NCBI RefSeq assembly: GCF_000004195.4
Contig: NC_030678.2
Span: 137,951,047 to 138,015,046 of the forward strand
DNA length: 64,000 nucleotides
Direction of reading: 5' to 3'
Origin: Xenopus tropicalis
Taxonomy: Eukaryota > Chordata > Amphibia > Anura > Pipidae
Shown here: positions 35,821 through 47,500 of the stretch, piece after piece
Layout: each line of letters starts with the position of its first letter
How positions within the stretch are numbered: position 1 is the stretch's first letter
The notes under the pieces: generated by a model
The model's input: the letters and a program-made list of their open reading frames with translations, nothing else
What the model was told of the DNA's origin: nothing
The model's database searches: none
Position numbers and translations under genes: made by a program

Positions 35821-36337
35821 AGGAGACATATTGGATAAATGGGAAAAAAAAGGTAATTTTGTAGGCAATTATGAATAATATCCGGTGCTGGTTTCACTTT
35901 GTGCTCAAAATTAACCCTATCTGTAACAATGACCCCTTTATTGGAGCTCCCTATAGATCCTATCACTTCTCTGTCCGAGTTTGAAATGAAGAGTGGGCGT
36001 GTCCTAACGGTCCCTGCCAGAAGCACAGTAGGAGGGGGAGAGCCAATCACAGCCCTGCAGTCACACAAGCAAAGACAGGCTTTAGTTCCCTATCAGGTCA
36101 GCCTAGCTGCTGATTGGTTCCTATCCTAAAGTGCAGGGTACGGAGGGCCGCCGGCTCATCAGCTCATCCAGAGAATTCAGCCAGCAGGAAGTGGCACAGA
36201 TGGGCGGGGCTAGTGGGGTTTTTGTGGAATTTCTCAATAAATCAGTCAGAAACACAACTTTTTTAAGCACAATCCTTCTATATCTAGAGGAGTATAATTC
36301 ACTGGTACATTCATAATTTTTATAGGATATGTCTCCT
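35821..36337. mobile_element. Kolobok-like MITE (517 bp), AGGAGACATAT family, intact copy
   Basis: The ends AGGAGACATATTGG and ATATGTCTCCT are inverted and flanked by TTAA (35817-35820 and 36338-36341). The body includes TTAGTTCCCTATCAGGTCAG and GATGGGCGGGGCTAGTGGGG. Other copies are an inverted one at 43105-43946 (split by a hAT) and a truncated one at 61049-61312. Frames of 60-83 codons recur in the copies because of homology, not coding. Confidence 0.93.
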
Positions 36338-36341
36338 TTAA

Positions 36342-38569
36342 ATAAAGACTTTTTGTGACACAAAGAAATGTTGCATTAAGGGTGCTTCTGCAAAGCACTG
36401 TAACTATATTTGTTACATATTGACACACAATTAAATGCATCAGCATGTCTGCTGTATGTATTTTAAGTAACCATTTCTGTCATGATGCTGAAAGAGATTA
36501 AGAATCCTGAATAATATCAAACACTGATAATAACAATATGTGAGAATTTGCACAATAATAAAGCATTAGGTTCATTCAGACACTGCTACATTGTCACACA
36601 CACACATGCCAACACCAACAGAGTGCACCTGTGTATGCTGGGGGTACACCTACAATGAAGACTAGAATGTCACTTCAACTGGCTGTGGGTACCTGTGGCA
36701 CATTATTCTCTCTCTTTGTGCATCTGTCACAGGCACCTAGGGTTGCGAATGGCAGCATTCCAGTCCTCAGCCTTTCCCCAGCTGTCTGACAGCAAACATT
36801 ATTGCATAGATCAAGCTGGCATATCCGCAGCACATACTGTTACCATTATGCACGCATAATTGGTGGTATCTGGCACTGTTCATATCACTCGCTAGGATCA
36901 CAGACAGAAGAGCCTCAGATGACATGTGTGCGATGCCCTTTAAAAACCAATCACCACTTTAGGTTGATTTACAGTACTACATGAAATAAAAAGCTTTTTA
37001 TGAAAGTCTGACTGTACAGCAGTACAGCTTGTGTTTGCTGAATGACATCATAAAATTGTGCAGCAGTAGCGATATGGAGAAACAAGGAGATAAGGTTACA
37101 GCACTGCCAATTATATACATTTGATATCATCCTTTCAAAAAATAAAAATGACCGGTTGCTGATACTGAGACCAAGTGCATCCATTAAAGGAATATTATCC
37201 CCTGTTTATAAGTAGGAATTAATTTCCATTTATATGGGCTTAGATCATAAAGTGCAGCAATACAGAAAGCATGGCTAATCTGCTGCTCTTCAGATGCTGT
37301 TAAATTAAAATTCACAGCTAAAGGATGTTGGTCAATGCTGGAGCTTGTTGCTGTAGGACCACGGGTCGCCCACTGCTAACTTAGAGGATTCCTTTTCTGC
37401 CTAACTGTATTTATATAAGAGCAGGGAGCAAAATGATGCTTACACCGGAAAAAGGAACTTTTTCTACAGCAACGTATTGCATGACCACTAGAGATGTTAT
37501 ACTTTTAGCTGTCTGTGGAGAATCTGTCTACCAAGGCAAACCATATATATATACTGTGTATATATATATATATATAAATATATCTTCCTTTAAAGCTACA
37601 AGTAGGATGTTTTGGATGTATTACTAACTGGGAAGGAAACTTTGGTTTTCTCAGTAGGTACAAACAGAAAAGGTAATCAGTAGGGGCGTAACTACAAAGG
37701 TAGCAGACCCTGTGGCTGTAGTGGGAGGGCAGGAGGTAAACAGGGCCCCATGATGCCCTAGTTAATGAAAAATACAATATATATTAGTAAAACAGGTCAA
37801 CCGGTAGACATTATGGGGGCCCTAATAAACAAATTACCAGTCCACTGAGAAGCCCCTGATAATGAACTGTTCTTTGATCAGGGAGATAGGCAGTTCTCAA
37901 CAAATTGCCCTGTTTATAATGGAAGGGGGTGGGTAAGGTCAGTGAAAATAATTACTTTTATTGTGCCTATTTTAAGCAAAATTTGAAGCAAGGCAATGAT
38001 TGCACAGTTAAATTCCTTATACAATTATAAGTGTTGGTAAATGGGGGAAGTGAGGAGGGTAGTTTGTGGAAAATCAGTTCTTTAAAGTGTATGCTAGAGC
38101 ATGGGGAATGTTGATAATACCATATTTGATATGCTTATACTACACTCATCATCAGTATTTAGAAAAAGTAAAAAAGCTATTTATTAGGATATAAACAAGT
38201 CTAATACATTTCATTACTGGTAGACTTAAGGCACAGCCTGTAAGTAAGTACCCCATAAGGCATAAAACATGTAAGGCTTGTTTCTTAGGTCCTAATAAAT
38301 ACATTTTTCACTTTTTCCAATTACTTTTTCCAATTAATTATTGTATGAGGCTCTGAAATATTGTATAAAACTTATGGAACTCTACCCTCTAACTGGGGTC
38401 AACAATAATGAGCCTCCTTATAGCTTCATTACCCTTACATAATATTTTTTGTGACTTCATTGTTAAAGCAAGAATTTTCAAACCTGCCAGATTGATTTTC
38501 TGATCTGATCAGATGTACGATTGTTTGGTGTACACTAACCTTATACTGTAAGGTCACCCACTGTGACCT
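36342..38569. other. Non-genic stretch with microsatellite and repeat debris
   Basis: No gene recognised. TA repeats lie at ~37546-37582. A degenerate dispersed repeat occupies ~37250-37380, and a fragment beginning TAGGGGCGTAACTACAAAGG (37682 on, to ~37860) resembles the end of a frog hAT-like family. Confidence 0.45.
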
Positions 38570-38826
38570 ACAGCACCTACATTTGCCCATTTGTGTCTGT
38601 TAGTTACCCCTCCCATATAGATTGTAAGCTCTACGGGGCAGGGACCTCCTTCATCTTGTGTTTCTGACTCTTATTGCAACTGCACCTTGTATTTATTTGT
38701 ATTTATTGTTGTACTTTGTATTTATCCATTATCTTTAACCCCCTGTCTGTATTAATGAATTCTACTGTACAGCGCTGTGTAAATAAGTAGCGCTTTATAA
38801 ATAAAGATATACATACATACATAATT
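38570..38826 (+). mobile_element. LINE 3' tail (L2/CR1-type) ending in ATAC microsatellite
   Basis: The text ATAGATTGTAAGCTCTACGG, GGGCAGGGACC, then CTGTACAGCGCTGTGTAAAT, AGCGCTTTATAAATAAA and tandem CATA units is the conserved 3' end of L2/CR1-like retroposons. Only the non-coding tail is present. Confidence 0.75.
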
Positions 38827-41589
38827 TGGTGGTTTTGTTGGATCACACTGAAATTGGTTGTTAAGGAAGGATAAATCATTATGTGTATGTCCATCTTAAA
38901 ACAGGCAGCCGGTCCTGTGCTGCATGTGCATATATTACCCTTATAATATATGCACTGAGAATTAATAAATAGTACCTGATTACAATAAGGACTAAAAAAG
39001 ATTGGTATATTTAAAAGCGTTGACACATGGGCTGATTGCCAATGTTTTGCTACAAAACACAACTGTATACCACCTCCCTCCCACTGATCTGAATGGTAAT
39101 CGATTGATCCTTGCTGGCGCACTTGTGGGTCACGTCTGACACATGAGTGTAGTAGAAGGGTCCAGGCAGTTAACATTCAGGTCAATGGGGGGGCAGTTGA
39201 CTGTGTACTTAATGATTTCCCTTACACACAAATGAATATGATTGGGTAACAAATACATGATGCCTGTCTTCTAGTTTGATATTAATGTATTAAACCTCTT
39301 TTGTAAACTGGGTGGGTGGGTGCTAAGCAGACTGGCCAGAAACAGGCAGTTAGTCTCGGAGCCGTGCATCCCCAAGGAGCTCACTGCTAATATTAGACAG
39401 GCTCATTACAGCTAGATGCAGTTAATTACTTCCTAAGTGTAAACTGGTTTGATGACAATCTTTCACATTCTGGTGACTTCCCTCTGAGAAAGTTACCCTA
39501 TATGACATTACCCTAAAAGGAGCTACAGTCAGTACTGCAACCCTCAAGCCTATCTAATCAGATGGGGAAAGATATCAAGCCACACTTTCTCTGTGCGGAG
39601 GGAAAAATGCAATTACCTGGCCTAGAAATCATGCTAGACATCAGTCTGTCAAGGGCCCTTGTTTTGTACATGAATATTTTGCATCCTATCTGTATGCGTG
39701 TAGACAGCTGTGACATCTGAGCCTTAATTTTCATGACATTTTGTACTCAAATGACTGGATTCTGAATAGCTCACTAGCTATCTGCTATGCAAACTGGCAC
39801 ACGTGACAAGCAATTTTGTGAAGGTTTGACACAATAGTTTGCATAAGGAAAATCAAAACACTTTCCAGCTGCATGCATCCAGCGACTTGACATTTTGGTG
39901 AACATATTATGGCACTACTCTGCCATGCAGCAACCATTTCCCACTCTCCTAAATGGAAGAAGTTTGGGTGGGACAGGCTCTTTGATCATCGCAGTTGACA
40001 GCGGCAATTAAAAAAGCTGGTGTGGCATGGAACTAATAGTTTGAAGTGCAAAGTCATTGTATGTGTAACTATAGATCATATTTATGTGTAGTTTAGCCTA
40101 TTAATGGTTAGTATTACCAGCTCTTTAAATGTGAATGCAAGTAGGAAGAAAAGCCATAACACACAATGTTTACATGCTTGGAACATGCGCAAATCAAATG
40201 CTTTACTGGACTAATCTCTGTGAGAAAATTCCCTGTTGTAAAGGCCCAAATCAATAATCCAACACCACAAGAATCTAATAGAAAAGGAAAGTGGTGGGAG
40301 GGAATGGACTGGCATCAACCCAAGCCTGGCACAATAATCTGCACACAGTACCTGCTTTATACCATTTGGCTACCTGCAATAAGATGTTTTCTTCGGCACA
40401 GAGAAAGTAAATGAAACTATATAAAGATACATTTATACTTTGCCTGCATTTTGAGATGTGTGTATAAGCAGTGTTTTCTCTCTGCCTAGTTCTGAATATA
40501 TGTATTTGCTGTAATATAACACCCAGCACCCCTGAAAGCATTCAGTTGTCAGCAGGATTCTAAAAGTTTAGGTTACACAACATTTGGAGATCTGCTGGTT
40601 CCTGGACTTTTCATATTCGCTGTCTCTCTGGTATTTAGCTTTTGGAGCATAACAATGGAAGCCACAGAGGATGCTAAGGGGGAGGATGATACATGGGGGA
40701 TGCAGGAGTATAGACGGGCTGTACAAATAGGATTTAATTAAAATGCATGCTTCCATTCATTTATATGCAATTGCTTCTCAGGGCATATTGAGCCATTTTG
40801 GCACCCAGGGAAACAAAGCCATGCTGCCACCCCAGGGGTGTAAATAGAGGAAGGTGGGAGGAACATATAGGAGGCAGAGTAGCACACTGTAAGCAGTTTT
40901 AATATATGTTTATGAAAAATGTCTTCTAGGGGTGCCCTTAAATAGTTTTGTGCTGCAACGCCAAAACTTCGAATTATTCCACTGCACCTCCCCCACACTT
41001 ACCTTTCCTTTGTCTTGTACTCACTATAACACTGCTGAACCTAAAGGAGCTGAGTTCATGCTTATGGCACATGCCAATAGAGAAAACACATCCTGCCACA
41101 GCATTAGCTCACACAAGGATTATTTTGTTATAAAACCCACAAACGTCTGGATAAAATGTGCCCATGCCATTCCTGTCAGTACATTTGCAGGTGCGGAGCA
41201 GATGGCAGCAGAAAGTGCTTCCTCCAATGCTGAATTTCCCCCAGTAGATAAAAAGAACCCATCACCTCTAGCACTACCCTTGGTACCTGCAGGGGCTTTC
41301 TGTCAGCCCCTAGTGATTTGCCTTCCCCTCACCTCATGGCTGAAAACACCCCTGTCTGCTTGAACCAGAGCCTTGCATGCAATGCCAGTGACCTTCTCAC
41401 AATCTGATAATATTATCTCAGCATTCCCCTACAATGGCAGGACGATGAAGGCTGCAGTTCAGCAGTAGCCAGAGGAGGGCTGCGGTTCAGCAATAGCCAG
41501 AGGAGGGCTGCGGGCTAACACACAGTATCGGCACAGACATAGACTGTTGGTTCCTTACTGGGCAAACAGAAGGCACCACAAGACAGTCA
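38827..41589. other. Mostly unique 2.8 kb next to the CpG island
   Basis: The segment 39300-40050 has no recognised repeat and is rich in developmental-type motifs: ATGAATATTTTGCAT (POU/octamer-like), AGACAGCTGTGACA (E-box with MEIS-like halves) and GCAGTTAATTACTT. This is inference only. Positions 40.8-41.3 kb look repeat-derived (GTGCTGCAACGCCAAAACTT, then GTACCTGCAGGGGC). Positions 41455-41515 carry a 28-bp unit (CAGAGGAGGGCTGCGGTTCA) ~2.3 times. The 143-codon frame at 40932-41363 has no motif. Confidence 0.35.
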
Positions 41590-41763
41590 CACGCAGTAGT
41601 ACAGCAGGATGCGCCTGGCAGCCGCACGGTCTGGCACACACACACACACAAGAGATGATTTACCGTCCCATAAGCACCAAGAGAACTGGCCAAATGGGCA
41701 CCGAGCCCCCACCCACCCCCAATGACAGAGCGGCTAGACCTGCGCACATACCGTACCCCTTAC

Positions 41764-41900
41764 CTGTTCCACAAGCTCCGGCACGGACACTTCTCAGCCC
41801 TCTCTGCCGTCCGTCTTCTGCAGACAGGATGTGACAACAAAAGAAAAGAAAGTTAAAAAGCCTGAGAGGAGAAACTGCTGAGTGGGCGGCGGAGGAGAAG
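41764..41900 (-). other. Candidate first (5' UTR) exon with strong splice donor
   Basis: Read on the minus strand, the segment ends GCTTGTGGAACAG followed by GTAAGG (GT at 41763-41762), an excellent donor. There is no ATG between about 41930 and the donor, so it would be 5' untranslated. Upstream text CTTTTCTTTTGTTGTCACAT...CTGCAG at 41838-41818 also resembles an acceptor. The exon may therefore be only 41817-41764 (54 nt), spliced to an upstream exon ending at 42118. The upstream limit 41900 is a guess. The gene would run leftwards through the rest of the window, and I see no further exon. Confidence 0.45.
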
Positions 41901-42117
41901 AAGAAGAAAGTAGAGAAATAATGCGTTGGCCCGAGCCAGGAAGTGGAAGTTTTAGCCCCGCGTTAGTGACATTGCTGCGCGGCTGCCCGGCTGCTAGGAC
42001 TCCGCTAATCACACCCTCTGGGCAAGCCTCTCCCCCGCATTCCCTGACAGCAGGGGCTCGCCGCTGGGATGCCTAGGGAATCCCGTCCTACCTTTCGTGT
42101 CTGATCTTTGTACTCAC

Positions 42118-42160
42118 AGGAAGGAGGCAGCCGCTCCCCGCTCCATTCACTCGCTCCTAC
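42118..42160 (-). other. Alternative minus-strand leader exon
   Basis: The minus strand shows a TATA-like CATATAATAGG (42174-42164) and, ~45 bases on, GGCTGCCTCCTTCCT followed by GTGAGTAC (GT at 42117-42116), a good donor. If real, this is a short non-coding exon 1 whose partner acceptor could be at 41818. On the plus strand the same bases can be read as an acceptor (TTTGTACTCACAG), which weakens the call. Confidence 0.3.
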
Positions 42161-42170
42161 AGCCTATTAT

Positions 42171-42203
42171 ATGGCGGCTCCAGCCCTGCTCTCTCCTTGC
42201 CTG
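42171..42203 (+). CDS. Possible first coding exon (11 codons) on plus strand
   Basis: ATGGCGGCTCCAGCC opens a frame MAAPALLSPCL that runs to CCTG followed by GTAACT (GT at 42204), a plausible phase-0 donor. Ala/Pro-rich starts in CpG islands are common. Against it: the -3 base is T (poor start context), the same ATGGCGGC is a standard YY1 site, and no downstream exon was recognised. Treat as a possibility only. Confidence 0.2.
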
Positions 42204-42420
42204 GTAACTGCTGCCCACTCACTGCCAGGGGAGGGAGGGAGATTCCTCTACCAGGCGGGTAGCACCCACAGGGCGCCAACAACTACCAAGTATCTTTGGG
42301 GCAAATGACTGCACAGATGGCGCCAAGCAGATGATAGAAAAGCAGCCAGTACAGTATTGGATTTGTTTTCTTACCTAAGTAAAAGTTCTTGCATGTCTCA
42401 AGCGGGGCCCTCCAGCTGGA

Positions 42421-43100
42421 GGCATGGCGCCAAATGTGGCCCTACAGAAGACATTTTTGCCACCCTCCCACAATACTCAGGAATTCCACTAGCCTCTTTG
42501 GGGTGATATCATTTCATTACAGTCTAGCCCCAAACACGTAGTGGATGAAATGCTGCCTTCAACAATTAGATGGGATGCAGGCTGTCAGGGCAAGGGCTGT
42601 ATCACTTAGCTAGCCCACTTGGCACCTGGACCCACTAAGTAGGGTCCCACTAAAAAAATGCTCTCATGGTCACATCCCTGAACTGGGTGTTTTTCAAGAC
42701 AGCTGGGTCACTGGAGGTTTTGACCAAACTAGCTAATAAATCACCTGAAAGGGCTGGTTCTTGCTGGTAGATATGTGAATCCCTCCCTTCCCTGAATTGT
42801 TCTGCTGCCTGATCATCTCTTTTAACTGCTTAGTTTCTGCTCTCCATGACAGACCCTCCTCTGCCCTCACCCCTGCCTACATGTTTTGCCACCCCATGAA
42901 GCCATCACACTGCCCTCAGTGACATCACCGCCTTAACCCCCACCCACAGGCTGGTATTATATTGTAAAAAAAAGGTAGTAACCCTTCCCTCATACTACCC
43001 CCACACTTGCCTTTCTTGAGCTACTACAGTGGCAAGGAGAGGTCACATCACTAATGCAGAGAAGGCAATTAGGCTGCTGTAGAAGACTTGAATTTCCAGT
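42421..43100. other. Non-genic stretch beside the CpG island
   Basis: No exon, RNA or firm repeat recognised. Base composition returns to the CpG-poor background. Confidence 0.45.
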
Positions 43101-43104
43101 TTAA

Positions 43105-43946
43105 AGAAGCAATCATATAAAACTTAAGAATGCACCAGTGAATTATACTCCTCTAGATATAGGATTGTGCTTAAAAAAGTTTCAGACTGATTTATTGAGA
43201 AATTCGCCCAAAACCCCACTAGCCCCGCCCATCTGTTCCACTTCCTGCTGGCTGAATTCTCTGGATGTGCAGGGGAGCAGGGCTCTCAATACACTGCACT
43301 GTAGGATAGGAACCAATTAGCAGCTAGGCTGACCTGATAGAGAACTGAAGCCTGTCTTTGCTTGTGTGAGTGCAGGGCTGTGATTGGCTATCCCCCTCTT
43401 ACTATGTTTCTGGCAGGGACACGCCCACCCTTCATTTGAAACAGGGACGGATACCTGAGAGGATCTATAGCAGGGGTAGGGAACCTATGGCTTGGGAGCC
43501 AGATGTGGCTCTTTGATGGCTGCATCTGGCTCGCTGCCAAATCTTTAATAAAAAATTAACGGGGGCGTGGCCGGCGCACGGCGGATAGAAGACGTGTTCT
43601 AAGCCTTAGAACACGTCTTCTATCCGCCGAGCGCAGGCCATGCCTTCCTCTGCATCGCATCCGGCATCCTTGGCACCCACCCTACCTTGCCCCACAGCAT
43701 CCGCAGCCAAACATATTGTATGGCTCTCACAGAATTACATTTTAAAATATGTGGTGTTTATGGCTCTCTCAGCCAAAAAGGTTCCCGACCCCTGATCTAT
43801 AGCTATATATATCTATCTATAGCTCCAATAAAGGGGTAATTTTTGCAGACAGTATTCAATTTTAGCCCAAAGTAAAACCAGCACCATGTATTATTCGTAA
43901 TTGCCTACAAAATTTGTTTTTTTCCCATTTATCCAATATGTCTCCT
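43105..43946. mobile_element. Kolobok-like MITE, AGGAGACATAT family, split by a hAT
   Basis: Inverted relative to the 35821-36337 copy. Its right end ATATGTCTCCT is intact and followed by TTAA (43947-43950). Its left end is degraded (AGAAGCAATCATATAAAAC after TTAA at 43101). Removing the 324-bp hAT plus one 8-bp duplication restores a ~510-bp element collinear with the intact copy. Confidence 0.9.
43471..43794. mobile_element. hAT element (324 bp) nested in a MITE
   Basis: The ends CAGGGGTAGGGAACC and GGTTCCCGACCCCTG are inverted, with a perfect 8-bp target duplication ATCTATAG (43463-43470 and 43795-43802). Inside is a perfect 25-bp-arm stem (CGGCGGATAGAAGACG... at ~43580 with its complement, 1-nt loop). 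The text GGCTCTCACAGAATTACATT near the right end is typical of its family. Non-coding. Confidence 0.96.
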
Positions 43947-43950
43947 TTAA

Positions 43951-44837
43951 ACCCCAGAATTTTGGGACTTAAATGCGGGTAGATATCATTATAGTTACCA
44001 AAGAGAAAGAGAGAGTATGTTATCTATTTCAGAATTATTATAAATTTGGCTCACACAGGGTTTTTTACACCCAAATTAACTAGATGCACAGAAAGAGTAT
44101 TTTGTGTTTATGCGTTAAAATTGAACTTTTATTGATAAATTAAAATTAAATTAAAATAATTGAATACCACATCATAAAATCAGATGGACCAAAGTCAGTT
44201 AATTTCCTTCCAGTTGGCAGGTGATTCCTAGTTTAGGTTGTTCTATTTATATACGTGAGTAGAAGAATTCATTGTATCACCTAATCATATTTACAGTCAA
44301 TTTGCCACCTGAAAAATATGATAGGGGGATCTGGGGAGAGCATTAGTGGGTGAACTATATACAATGTCTACACATATAGCGGCGTAGGAGCAATGTCATT
44401 GGGAGTGGGCCTAAGACCCTAGCTGGTAATCAAGTACCTATGGCAGCTAGTTATTTATTTCTTAATTGCCTCCCCCTTAATAACTCGATTCGCAGAGCCC
44501 GATTAGCACATGCTGCTTAGTGTACAGTTCACTTCAACTGGGGACTTCGCTAGTATACCTTAGCTGCTCAGAGCCAAAAAGACCTCACTCAATCACCATT
44601 AGTGAGGGAAGAGTGAGAAGGTAGAGAGCCGCCTATAGTGAGGCTAAATCATATAATTATATCCTGAACGGCAGTCAGCCCCTGCAGCCAATGTTCGCAG
44701 AGGATTAATCACAATGGTGCCCGCTTAAGCCTAAGTGTCTGCCTACCCGCTTTGCCGCCACTCACCCACCCTCACAATCGCTCAACAACGGCTAACACAA
44801 ACCGTATCACTGCCCGAACAGATCAGTCCTGTCAAAC
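43951..44837. other. Non-genic stretch
   Basis: No gene or firm repeat recognised. Confidence 0.45.
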
Positions 44838-45036
44838 CACTGCCTAGTTGCTAGGGTTTTTTTTTGGGCCCCAGCAACCAGAAAGGTGGTGAAGTTCCAA
44901 ACAGGAGAGCTGCTGCAAAAAAACTAAATAACTCAAAAACCACAAATAATAAAAAATGAAGACTGATTGCAAATTGTTTTAGAATATTAGTCTCTACATT
45001 ATACTAAAAGTTAATTTAAAGGTGACCAATCCCTGT
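44838..45036. mobile_element. Truncated Kolobok-like MITE, AGGGGTTGTTTAGC family
   Basis: Inverted relative to 16646-17004: CCAGCAACCAGAAAGG, CTGCTGCAAAAAAACTAAAT, CATTATACTAAAAGTTAATT and then AAAGGTGACCAATCCCT. Part of one half is missing. Confidence 0.75.
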
Positions 45037-47229
45037 AATGTCAAACCTGAAATAACCCTATACTAAAAATAAGATTGCACTAAACTGGAACAAGCTGATG
45101 ATTTAACACAGAATTATTTGATTCACAAACAAATCATTTTTTTATTCACATCCAAAATATAAGTAGGAGGCTAAAAGAGCCAATTTCACTCTTGGGCTTT
45201 TGAAATCAAATCAATCATTTTCTTTGCTCTGAAATAAAACAAAAATAACGTTACCGTTCCCATGGCTCACAATTCCAATAAATGATACACCCACGCATGC
45301 ACTTATAATAATATTGCAGAGTATTCTGTAGGGGATCAATGTTAGGCATATGCAAATCAGCCTTACAGAGAAGAGTCGGAGTTCCTTAGAGCTGCTGAAT
45401 TAACCTATTGTCAGGTTGTTGCTGTCAGTTGCCTAAAACCCACACAAACAGTAATAGGCTTAAACAGCCACTATATATATACATTCATATTTGATTTTCC
45501 CTATGAATTTGCCTACTGGAAATATTTAGATGAATGCTAATTTGTGTTTATTTGATTAAAGTGCTCAGAGGACTTCTATGAGTATATTCATACCAATTCA
45601 TAATTTGGGGTTTAGATGCCCTTTAAGGTTAAAACTTTTGGGGGTGTCAATATGTTGGGCACACCTCATTGAGGCAAATTGTTAACCTTGTGGTCTTGAC
45701 TGGTACACATCTTTCTTAAAAATGACGTCTGTCTGGGTCGCTTCTGCCATTAGGCAAGGTGAGAACCTTGCCTCAGGCAGCAGTGAGCGGGCAGTTACCA
45801 GAGGAAGCAAAAAGCCACCTCGGGTAATTTTAAGAGGGGAATTTTTGTTTTTCAAAACGATGCAGCCCCCTCTGAACCTGCTCCGACGCTAAAGTTGTAA
45901 GCACGGAGCGGGAGAGAGGGGAAGCATTGTGGGTTATGTCACCATGTTTGATCCATTTCCTATTGTATTCATAGTCCCATTTCAATAAGCCATAAGGGAG
46001 TGTGGTTTGGAGCCAAGGAGGCATCCAGAGTGTGGACTGTTGAATAGGACATGGGGTAAATGTCATTCTTCAAAACAAGGATGGCTCACTCATCGCCTAT
46101 TCAGAGAAATACAGTATCAGCAAATACATTTACCTGTACTAAACACATTTGGGTTATGTACTGTTTACAGACTTAAACCCCTGTCATGAAATAAAACAAT
46201 TTAGTGTAAAGCATCCATCTTACTGCGCACACACACCTGGCACCCTTGCTGGCCAGGTGTCACAATGCATTCGCATATGCAGAAGATGGAGATAAGAAAT
46301 ATTAGTACAATTTAGGAGAAGCAATTATTGCTTTTTTTTAAGCTGGTGTATAAGAAGAAGCAAACACCCACTCATTGCAGATGCACCACTTGGATTGCTA
46401 GTGTTATTCTGTATCCACATGGTGAATTCCAAGAATCAAGTTTTCTCTGTACAGAATGGAAAAATATATAATGCCCCCAATGGAGAAACTTTAATGTTCA
46501 GTGATCACTTTTCAAAAAATTATGAATGTTGAATTTTTAAATAATTCAAAGCTAGTTATTCCAAGCTTAAAATCATTTTCATGGAGGATGCAGAGCTGTT
46601 ATAAGAATACCATTCAACTAAATGAATCCAACAGTAAGATTCAACATTTATAAGCATTTAATTATTGCTATGGAAGTGTTTATTGCAATATTTGGTTTCA
46701 GTGTTTTAGAAGAAAAAAAGTACTTTAAACTGATTTATTATTGGACTAATATCTCATGTGTACAATAAGGCCTGATTGAACAGTGAGAAATTGTGGAGCA
46801 CTATGTATGGATTTTGACATGGATGTCAAAACTGGATAAAACCCACCTCACCTACAGCACTACAAATTATATATTTACATTTAACATTATACAATTTACA
46901 AATTTAAATAAATAAAATTGAAACCCTCAGAATAATGTTACATACAGTAGAAAGGCATCCACCTGTAAAAAAAAACCCATAACCACCAAAATACTCTTCA
47001 AATCTGTCCCTTCAGACCAATTCAACACCTTATCTGCCTGTGTACGGGGACCCCCAACAGGCCTACCCAACCAGTATCTGGCTAAAAATTCGCCAGAAGC
47101 TGATTGGGCAGGTTTGGTTTTCCCGTCGGATAGGGGTCCGCATCAGCTCATTGATGCAGTCCTTGCTTCTACAGCTCCTATTCCGTCATTGTAAATTGTC
47201 AAATTACTCTTATAACACTAAAAAGCACT
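45037..47229. other. Mostly non-genic stretch with repeat fragments
   Basis: No gene recognised. Around 45615-45700 is debris of the hairpin MITE at 21064 (GGGGGTGTCAATATGTTGGG). Positions 45738-45910 look like an old repeat (CTTGCCTCAGGCAGCAGTGA). Positions 47030-47170 resemble the interior of the GGTGGCCATACA MITE (CATCAGCTCATTGATGCAGT). Confidence 0.45.
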
Positions 47230-47269
47230 AAAAGCTGTCAAGATCATGTAGAAATCAATTAGAGTTGTC

Positions 47270-47500
47270 CTAGGCAAATTGTTTTTTTTATTTGTAACAA
47301 AATTCGTAAAACCCACAAAAAATTTGTGGTTTTCATGTTCTTCCCATTCCTATTTCGCATTTTAACTGATTTGTGCATTTTCAATTCAAATCTTTAAATA
47401 ATTGACTAGACATTTGTGGTTTTGTGGACATGAGTTTATTTGTGGTCTCAAAAACTGTAAAGCCACTAAAATCAGGATGTTGATAAATCTGCCTCTTAAT
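47270..47500. repeat. Dispersed repeat related to 15956-16440
   Basis: Shared text includes TTTGTGCATTTTCAATTC, ACATTTGTGGTTTTGTGGAC and GAGTTTATTTGTGGTCTC, matching the right part of the 16 kb repeat but lacking its 44-bp units. Confidence 0.6.

Larger units (their letters stand above)
41590..42420. promoter_or_regulatory. CpG island, candidate (bidirectional) promoter
   Basis: This is the only CpG-dense segment in the window that is not part of a recognisable transposon. Visible motifs: a GC box around TGGGCGGCGG (41883), ETS-type AGGAAGTG (41938), CTTCCTGT on the minus strand at ~42118, and YY1-type ATGGCGGC (42171) and GATGGCGCC (42317). On the minus strand CATATAATAGG (~42164-42174) could act as a weak TATA. 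Candidate splice donors point in both directions. A genuine promoter is likely; direction and gene are unresolved. Confidence 0.65.

Noticed and set aside
35899..36316. Several 60-83-codon frames repeated at 36.1, 43.1 and 61.1 kb
   Set aside because: They recur because they lie in copies of the same AGGAGACATAT MITE; conservation between copies reflects shared ancestry of the repeat.
38703..39176. 157-codon minus-strand open frame
   Set aside because: Overlaps the LINE 3' tail and AT-rich DNA. No family resemblance; length compatible with chance.
40932..41363. 143-codon plus-strand frame beside the CpG island
   Set aside because: Begins in repeat-like text; no splice-site pairing or domain, and it points away from the candidate minus-strand exon.
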